Shown here in pieces: positions 30,076 to 35,517 of a stretch of 35,517 nt of DNA. Position 1 is the first letter of the stretch. Each line of letters begins with the position of its first letter. The stretch lies in assembly GCA_009602735.1 (NCBI GenBank), contig WELA01013495.1, positions 1 to 35,517 of the forward strand, written 5' to 3'. The position numbers and the translations under genes were made by a program. The notes below the pieces were generated by a model. That model searched no databases. It was not told where the DNA came from and was given only the letters and a program-made list of their open reading frames with translations. This DNA comes from Mesotaenium endlicherianum (Eukaryota; Streptophyta; Zygnematophyceae; Zygnematales; Mesotaeniaceae).

Positions 30076-30778
30076 TGTGACGTTTCTGCTTTTCGAGAGG
30101 ATCTTGTCGGTATTCAAGGAATATTTAATTCAAGTGGGAGGAAAATCTGTATACTTGTGGAAATTGACAAATACTCGAAAGAGCGAAAGTGAGAACTAAC
30201 GTAGAATGTGTGCTTGAGAGAGTTGCACTCACAATGACTCTGCAGGTATTTATACCTGCACAACATGAGGCACTGGAGTGCTTCGAGTCACCACCTAGGG
30301 CACTGGTTCATGTTCAACAAAAATGGTCGAAGGGACGTGTCCCATTCGGCCGAATGCTCGAAACGCGCAGTTGGCCGTTTGGAGACTTTTCGACGGTTTC
30401 CGATAAACCGTTTTGCGCCAAACGGGCGTTTTCGCGTTCTCGCGTCTTTCCGAAAAAATCGCTATTGATCGCGGAGTCGCGTGCGCATGCTTTCGTCATG
30501 AACCGGTAATTTAAAAAGTTACTTTGGCCAATTGGTTAGGTGTGAACGTTTCAAACAAAAGTCGCGGGTTCGAATCCGCTCGAATGCAAAGCGACTTTGC
30601 ATATTTCGTTTCGTTTGACTTTACGACTGTTTGTTCGTATTAATGATACGACAGTTTCTTCGTATTACGACTAGTCGTAACCCGAAATCTGTGATTGTCC
30701 ATCATTCGTAATAATGACAATCAAAATAACTTAATCAAACAATGATCAATGAAATTATCATCTCATAATTATTCAAAG
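30076..30778 (+). repeat. Second G-type LTR, truncated at its 3' end
   Basis: Begins TGTGACGTTTCTGC exactly where the pol of F breaks off, matching the start of the repeat at 10628. The two copies are clearly related but diverged; the GA microsatellite is missing here. Similarity continues to about 30775 (CTCATAATTA); the last 200 or so bases of the LTR are absent. No coding capacity seen. It holds tRNA-like promoter boxes at 30525-30535 and 30567-30577 and a 16-base palindrome at 30665-30680. Confidence 0.65.
30525..30577 (+). promoter_or_regulatory. Possible Pol III A and B boxes inside a G-type LTR
   Basis: TGGCCAATTGG (30525-30535) fits the tRNA A box and GGTTCGAATCC (30567-30577) fits the B box perfectly, with tRNA-like spacing of 31 bases between them. 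I could not fold a convincing tRNA around them: no acceptor stem and a weak D arm. The copy in G has mismatches in both boxes. It may be a tRNA-derived fragment. Confidence 0.4.
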
Positions 30779-31726
30779 TAGCCCGGCCAGCTCCTTGTCC
30801 ATCACCCTCTGAAAGGTAGCTGGCGCGTTCTTCAACCCAAACGGCATCACCACCCACTCGTAGAGCCGCTGTGCTCCCCAGAACGCCGTCTTATGCTGGT
30901 CCTCCTCGGCGATTGGAATCTGGTTGAAGCCCTGACGCAAATCCAGCACTGAGAACCAAGTGCACGTGCCAATGTCGTCAAAGATCCCGTCAGGCGTCGG
31001 CATAGGATATCTGTCCTGCTCGGTGACCTCGTTCAGCCTACGATAGACACCGCACATCCTCTTCTTGGACCAATTGCCCAAGGCATCCTTCTTGGCTGGC
31101 ATGACCGTGGGTGCGGCATAGCGAGAGGAGGACTCCCGAATGAGCCGGCTGTCCTCCAACTTGCCTGTCTGCGCGCTGATCAAGCCATCCTCGAAGTGAT
31201 TGTAGCAATAACGCTTCAAGAAAATGGGCTCCTGCGACGTGAGAGTAATCCGCATGGGGTCCCCCCGGTAGCGCTCGAGGTCGTGCATGCCGCTGGCAAA
31301 GCTGGTGCTGCGCCTCCCGTCCAGCAGTGCCGTCAACTGTGCAGCCTGTGCCGTGGTGAGTGTCCCCCCCAGCTTCCATATCGGTGGAGCTGGTGGCGTC
31401 GCCTGGCCTGCTGGAGTCTCCTGTCGTGCCGCTGGGGTAGACTGTGGTGCTGCAGGTGTCACCTGCCCTGCAGCGGTTGGCGCTCGGCCTGCCGCGGCCA
31501 CCTGCACCGTGGCAGCTGCGGCCAGCTGCCTGGTACCGTCTGCCTGCGAGCGAGGAAAAAGAAAAGGTGACCGGGACTCCTTGGGTCGCTGTGAGGACTC
31601 CTCTCTTCGTCGTCCCCCCCCCAGCGAACCAGAGTCGGCCGTGCGCGGCGGTGGGGAGGTGGGGCGCGCGCGCGCCTGTGGTGCAGGCCCTGTGCGCTGA
31701 GGATGCCAAGGCGTGCCGGGCGGGGC
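30779..31726 (-). pseudogene. Element K reverse transcriptase, truncated before the catalytic YxDD box
   Basis: Ty3/gypsy-type RT. The frame is open from the stop of the methyltransferase (31727-31729): first a Pro/Ala/Gln/Arg-rich linker, then from about 31360 a conserved region with LERYRGDPMRITLTSQEP, SSSRYAAPTVMPAKKD, RMCGVYRRLNEVT (Val where Asp is usual), motif A FSVLDLRQGFNQI with its catalytic Asp, and MPFGLKNAPATFQ (motif B). It breaks off after MDKELAGL, just before the expected YxDD, where the G-type repeat starts. The last residues and stop come from that repeat. RNase H and integrase are missing, so it cannot act as an RT. Confidence 0.87.
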
Positions 31727-33112
31727 CTAATTGTCATCGTCGGTGGAGTCATCGTCCATATCGTGGGCAGGCCAAGGCAGCTCGGGATGCCGAGCTGCGG
31801 CGTAGAGAGGTGCCAAGGCCTGCGTCTGCAGGAGAAGCCATGTGAGGACGTTGGCGTCGATCGCCTGCCCCAAGAGGCGAATGCGGTTCACCTCAGTGAG
31901 ACCGTCCACCTGTGTGAGATGCGGCGGGAAGCCCATGGCACGCTCCATCTCCGCAGGGCGCGGCCTGTCAAACATGCCAGTCTCCATGCCAATCTCCAGG
32001 TTGATGACCATCTCGCGCTGATCCCCGACGAAGGCGTCGCTGTCGTAACGGCTGACAAAAGTCGGCAGCGCGCGAGTGACGTCATGCAGGACCTCACACT
32101 GCGCCATGGAGGGATGTGGCAGTGCAGTCACGCGCTGGGCCAGACGAGGGGCATCGAGGATGGAGTCGACGGTGCGTGGGTGACGTGGATGAGAGACGGC
32201 CAATGCCTCGAGAGTACCTGGCATGGCCAGGTTCGTGAAGTAGGCGCGGACGCGGTGCGCGAAGGAACCAATCTGGTCAGCGTCAATGACGGCCTCGCGG
32301 CCGACGTAACTGCTGCAAAGAGCGAAGTCGGCGCTAACGTCGGGTCGGCGATCGTGGCGCGCGGCCACGTTCTCCAGGACCCACGTGAGTGTGTGGGGCG
32401 GCTGGCGATCCTCAACAATGTTGAGGACGCGGAGCAAGTGCCAGAAGAGGGCCGTGCGGGGATCGCTAAGCGCCCTGCCACGCCCGGCCCTGGAGAAGCC
32501 CTGGCACTCCCAACCGGCGATGACGAGGTCAATGGGCCCAAGTCGGGTGACATGCTCGACGGTGATGTCGCGGATGTCCATGGGCCAGTCTGTCTGAGCG
32601 CGGCGGAATGCGTGCGTATGAAGGAGGTCAGGGAATCGCTCGTGACCCAACGCCATCTGTCGACGGGCCACTTGCTGGGCCTCAGGATCAGGATCGACGT
32701 AGACGTAGCGGCGCACCGGGATGCTGGCTTGTAAGGTCGCGAGTAACCCGGTGGCGATGCCGGCGAACAGCTCGACAAGGACGATGCCGCCGGGCCGTTC
32801 GTCTAGAGCGTCTGCGCAGATAGGAGTCGGAAGTGGGCGACACCCCATTGCGGGGGTGCCGGGCTGAGCGGGCGGCGGGAAGGTACGCTCGGCGCTGTGC
32901 TGATGTGGCGCCATGCGGAGGGCGGCCACAGCACGGTCTGCGTAATCACGCGTAAGGCTGGGGATGCGGTCAGTGAGCGGCTGCGGACGCTCCTCCTGTG
33001 CGTGGTCCTGGTAGGTGCGCCACCGCAGGCGCGCGTCCTGCAGGGCTGTCGGAAAGACAGCGCGGGCTTGGCGCCGGGCCGAGGCCACGCACAGCTGCTG
33101 CCACCTGTCGCG
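31727..33112 (-). CDS. Element K DNMT3-type DNA cytosine-5 methyltransferase domain
   Basis: Would transfer a methyl group from S-adenosylmethionine to cytosine in DNA. Open from just after the TAA at 33113-33115; residues here are counted from the GTG at 33088 (453 residues). Motif I LFAGIATG at 107-114; acidic residue of motif II (YVYVDP) near 132; motif III DIRDIT at 171-176; motif IV GWECQGFS with catalytic Cys 195 (Glu replaces the usual Pro before it); motif VI WVLENV with Glu 239; motif VIII HRVRAYF at 278-284; motif IX-like EMERAMGFPPHLT at 380-392; motif X RLLGQAIDANV at 404-414. Spacing and the GIATGLL, GPxDLVI and MERxxGFP blocks match the DNMT3 de novo group rather than DNMT1. There is no PWWP or ADD domain. 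The RT follows in the same frame after one TAG, so this looks like part of a polyprotein, not a host gene. Confidence 0.88.
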   Translation of the reverse strand, partial: RDRWQQLCVASARRQARAVFPTALQDARLRWRTYQDHAQEERPQPLTDRIPSLTRDYADRAVAALRMAPHQHSAERTFPPPAQPGTPAMGCRPLPTPICADALDERPGGIVLVELFAGIATGLLATLQASIPVRRYVYVDPDPEAQQVARRQMALGHERFPDLLHTHAFRRAQTDWPMDIRDITVEHVTRLGPIDLVIAGWECQGFSRAGRGRALSDPRTALFWHLLRVLNIVEDRQPPHTLTWVLENVAARHDRRPDVSADFALCSSYVGREAVIDADQIGSFAHRVRAYFTNLAMPGTLEALAVSHPRHPRTVDSILDAPRLAQRVTALPHPSMAQCEVLHDVTRALPTFVSRYDSDAFVGDQREMVINLEIGMETGMFDRPRPAEMERAMGFPPHLTQVDGLTEVNRIRLLGQAIDANVLTWLLLQTQALAPLYAAARHPELPWPAHDMDDDSTDDDN

Positions 33113-33319
33113 TTAGGCGCGGTCAGTCTGGTGCGAGGCCGCGTGGGCCAGTTGGTCAAGAACGGGACGCGGAGTCAAGTAGGGGTGCGGGTCAAAGTAG
33201 GCCCGCTGGCGTGCGCGCATGTCTGCAGAGGGGACTGTGCAGACGGAGCGCTTGGAGCTGTCGACCTCCTGCGGGGACTGTACTAACCGGCAAGGGGCCA
33301 GCTCTACTCGCGGCCGGGG
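33113..33319 (-). pseudogene. Element K segment between linker and methyltransferase
   Basis: Same frame as the methyltransferase, bounded by TAG (33320-33322) and TAA (33113-33115). It reads through VQSPQEVDSSKRSV and RQRAYFDPHPYLTPRPVLDQL, a plausible N-terminal extension of the methyltransferase. No known domain recognised. Confidence 0.5.
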
Positions 33320-34705
33320 CTACCCGCGTGGGATGGGCGCGTCTCGGGGCTGCCGGAGACTAGGCATGAGCCGTGTGCGTGCGGCGGCCGTGAATGGGTG
33401 CCGACTGGGCGGCCTGCTGTCGGTGCGGGCCACCTTGGGAGGAGATGACGTGGAGGGACCGTCGCCAGCGATGTGGCTGCGAGGGACGCGGGCGCGAGGA
33501 GCTGTAGGGGCCAGCATCACAAAATGCGCCTCGGAAGAAGATTGAGCATCGTCGCCAGCTGAGAGAGGTCGGAAGGGCGGAGTGCGGCGTCGGTCTCGAG
33601 TGTTGTCGTATGGCGGCGTGTCCCCGCGGGCCCGCGTGTCGTCGTAAGGAGGTGTGCGGTCCCTGTCGTTGTAGGGCGGCGTGACGGAGCGGGCTCGCGT
33701 CTCGCGGAGGGGAGTCACCTCTTGCGTCTTGCCAAGGGGTGTGAGCGATCGGGAGCGACTCGTCTCGCGGAGAGGAGTGGTCTCTCGAGCGGGTCCGATG
33801 GTTGGCCAAGTGCGATGTGCGTAGGTCAGATGGGCGCAGATAGACGGGGTCATGCGGGGTGGCTCGCGGACGCTGAGCCTGGGCGCTGGCTGTTGTATGG
33901 AGTGTGTGCCAGCGCTAGAGGAGGCCGCGGCAGCCCGGCTCGTCGCAAACAAATGCGCGATGCGGCGACACTCGTGGCTCGTTGAGCAATCGTGTGACAC
34001 TGGTCGGCTGGGTCCAGCGGCGTCGGTGCGAGCCCTGCTGGGCCAGTCGTGTGTCATGGGCTGGCTGGGTGCGCTGAAGCTGGGCGGACCAGTAGGTGCG
34101 CGTTGCCTGCGTGCCGTAGGCGCAGCTGGCGGGGACTCCTCTGGTGGCGCCGCGCTGAGTACCTCGACGGATGCCTCTGCTCCCACTGCGTCTCCTCTTC
34201 ACTCTTGAGGGACCGGTCGTCGGATCTGCCAGGATAAGCTGCCTGCCGCATGGCCTTGTCTTTGGATGCCGTGGTGCGAGGCCAAGTTTTGCCGGTCTGA
34301 TGCGAGGCGTCGTGAGGGGGCGGCTGAGAGTCCATACTGTACTGAATGGCCACGCCAACAGGCACGTCGTGGCGAACGCGGACGTCGGTCCTCGCGGACG
34401 GCTCGCCGCGAGAGGCCGAGACCCCCTGATGAGCCGTAGGCGATGCGACCGCACCGCGAGCAAGGGCTGCGCCAGCGATGGCTGTGCTGGCCGTGGCGAG
34501 GGCCTCAGTGGCATCGTCCGCCATCTGCCGCATCATCGCGCTGTGGGCAGTGCAGATGCGGATCTGCTCTCTGGCCTGGGCTGCCAGGACATCCGCCTGC
34601 TGCTGCGGCGTGAGGTGGAGCTCGGCACTAGGTAGGTCCGGCTCCTCGTCCTGTGGCTTGAGCAGGTCCACCCCCACAAAGATCTCCTTGTCCTCGGGCC
34701 CGTCC
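33320..34705 (-). pseudogene. Element K linker region, Pro/Arg-rich with short repeats
   Basis: Lies between protease and methyltransferase. From about 34760 to 34190 the sensible reading is in another frame (VVKTAKDGPEDKEIFVGV, LPSAELHLTPQQQADVLAA, REQIRICTAHSAMMRQMAD), an acidic, helical segment of unknown identity. From 34186 to 33320 the frame returns to that of the methyltransferase and is rich in Pro, Ser, Arg and Ala. At 33572-33781 there are about seven units built on TPLRET or TPPYDxT with Arg/Asp spacers. Frameshifts near 34755 and 34185 are probably decay. No recognised domain. Confidence 0.55.
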
Positions 34706-35515
34706 TTAGCGGTCTTGACCACTGGCCGGCCATCGTCCAGCCCCATGAAGCCGATGGATGGTTGTCTCGTCTGCTGTGCCTGGGCGCAGAGTGAACAGTA
34801 GTGCCAACCTCGTGCGACCGGCGAAGGTCTCGGACGTGCCGGCGGCGGTGTTAATGCGCGTCGGAGAGTCCTCCAAGTTGGCGGAAGAGAGTCCCAGCTG
34901 ACAGAAGTAGCGGAGGCTGATGAGAATCGGCCGCGCGCCTGTGTCGAACATGATGCGCTGTGGCGCCTGGGTGTTGACGAGCACGATCCCCTGCGAATTA
35001 TCCAAAAACGCGGCATTAGGAGTGTTGATCATCCTGCGCTCATGCGCAGAGCGCGCGGGCGCGGATTGCACCGCGGTGGCGGCATCGGTTGTAGGCCTCC
35101 TGGCTGCGGTGCGCAGCGTGGCTCTGCGCGACTGGAGCATCAGCTGGGCGGCCTGCCTCGTTGCCTCCATGGAGACGCCGAGCTCTGCAAAGGAGACCGC
35201 CGACATGCGGTGCAGTGCTAGAGAGATGACCTCGGCGCTGAGCTGCACCGTCGTCATAGGTGAAGCTAGCGCATGTGGCGTCGGCTCTGCTGAGGTCGTG
35301 GAGGGCTCTAGGATGCGGAAGGAACGGGGCAACCGCGGGGCCTCCTCCGTCCGGCGTCCCTGGTCTGGCCCGACGCGCTTCTGCGGAACAACGGGCCGGC
35401 TGGCCGGTGCTGCGAGCGTGTGCTCGCGGCTCGCGCGCCCAACTGCGGAGCGGTTGCTGAGTGGCTGCGCGCGTGCGCAGCAGGCCAGAATGGCCGCTGC
35501 TGGCGCAGCCGGCAA
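34706..35515 (-). pseudogene. Element K gag-pol leader and aspartic protease
   Basis: Frame open at the window edge, same frame as the methyltransferase. The first 170 or so residues are Ala/Arg/Ser-rich with a helical part (SAEVISLALHRMSAV, SMEATRQAAQLMLQS). Then comes a retropepsin-like core: GIVLVNTQAPQRIMFDTGAR, with the catalytic Asp in DTGA, and RYFCQLGL. The second half of the protease (the usual ILG-type strand) is not found: the frame drifts after ADETTIH and ends at TAA 34706-34708. The start called at 35515 is only the window edge; the true start is outside. Confidence 0.7.
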
Positions 35516-35517
35516 AC

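Larger units (their letters stand above)
30779..35517 (-). mobile_element. Element K: GC-rich Ty3-like retroelement carrying a DNA methyltransferase, partial
   Basis: The minus strand encodes, in order, a protease motif, a linker, a DNMT3-type methyltransferase and a reverse transcriptase. The protease (35515 onward), the second half of the linker, the methyltransferase and the RT share one frame, interrupted by stops at 33320-33322, 33113-33115 and 31727-31729 and by an excursion to another frame at about 34190-34760. No LTR, primer site or polypurine tract is in the window: the right side runs off the edge, and the left side stops abruptly in the RT at 30779. The marked GC richness separates it from all other elements here. 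Confidence 0.8.

Noticed and set aside
30520..30600. A genuine tRNA gene
   Set aside because: A and B boxes fit, but no acceptor stem or proper D and anticodon arms could be formed.
30076..30778. 3' LTR of element G itself
   Set aside because: It begins exactly at the break in the pol of F and is strongly diverged from the LTR at 10628, so a separate insertion fits better.
31540..31575. Intron 3' splice site between methyltransferase and RT (pyrimidine run then GCAG)
   Set aside because: The coding frame reads straight through this stretch; no matching donor was evident, so an intron is not needed.
31703..32734. 343-codon open frame on the plus strand opposite the methyltransferase
   Set aside because: GC-rich DNA gives long antisense frames; the minus-strand frame carries all methyltransferase motifs and this one carries none.
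31727..33088. Bacterial restriction-modification methyltransferase
   Set aside because: DNMT3-like blocks and in-frame Ty3 reverse transcriptase point to a eukaryotic retroelement; no restriction gene nearby.

Overview
The window is almost entirely retrotransposon DNA. It is a nested stack of Ty3/gypsy LTR elements, mostly chromodomain-bearing. Chromodomain Ty3 elements, primer sites complementary to a tRNA like initiator Met, AT-rich LTRs and heavy nesting all point to a eukaryote, most likely a green plant or streptophyte alga; I cannot name the species. No ordinary host gene, rRNA, CRISPR or bacterial feature is visible.

Layout, with my own element names. E (1-1009, minus): 5' LTR, primer site and gag start of an element running off the left edge. 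D (1010-about 2622, minus): 3' part of a related element, into whose accessory gene E inserted. 2623-2901: unassigned DNA with a 44-base hairpin. H (2902-3665): 3' LTR of a third copy. A (3666-10244, minus): nearly complete 6.6 kb chromodomain element. 10245-10627: unassigned. G (10628-12062, plus): about 1 kb LTR-like repeat with a GA microsatellite, then a gag start. F (from 12063, plus) lies in the gag of G. C (12806-28359, minus, about 8.9 kb without its insert) lies in the gag of F with a perfect GAAAG target duplication. B (19571-26249, plus, 6.7 kb, apparently intact) lies in the gag of C, just before the zinc knuckle, with a perfect CAGAT duplication. F resumes at 28360 and ends at 30075, where a second LTR of the G type (30076-30778) begins. 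At 30779 the base composition jumps to GC-rich, and the rest (minus strand) is a different Ty3-like element, K.

A and B are one family: gag with a CCHC knuckle, then pol (protease, reverse transcriptase, RNase H, integrase, chromodomain) in the -1 frame. An A AAA AAC slippery site and a hairpin containing the gag stop join the two. E, D, H, F and C form a second family with about 715-base LTRs. In C, and in the remnant D, an extra sense-strand gene of unknown function follows the chromodomain; a copy of the polypurine tract sits in the spacer before it.

The outstanding feature is K. Its pol region encodes a retropepsin-like DTGA motif, a long Pro/Arg-rich linker, a complete DNMT3-type cytosine-5 methyltransferase domain (31727-33088) and a Ty3-type reverse transcriptase. 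Most of this, including the methyltransferase and reverse transcriptase, lies in one reading frame. Capture of DNA methyltransferases by retrotransposons has been reported in dinoflagellates and charophyte algae, so this is probably a relative or a new case. K is broken by stops and frameshifts and its RT is cut off before the YxDD box, but every methyltransferase catalytic motif is present.
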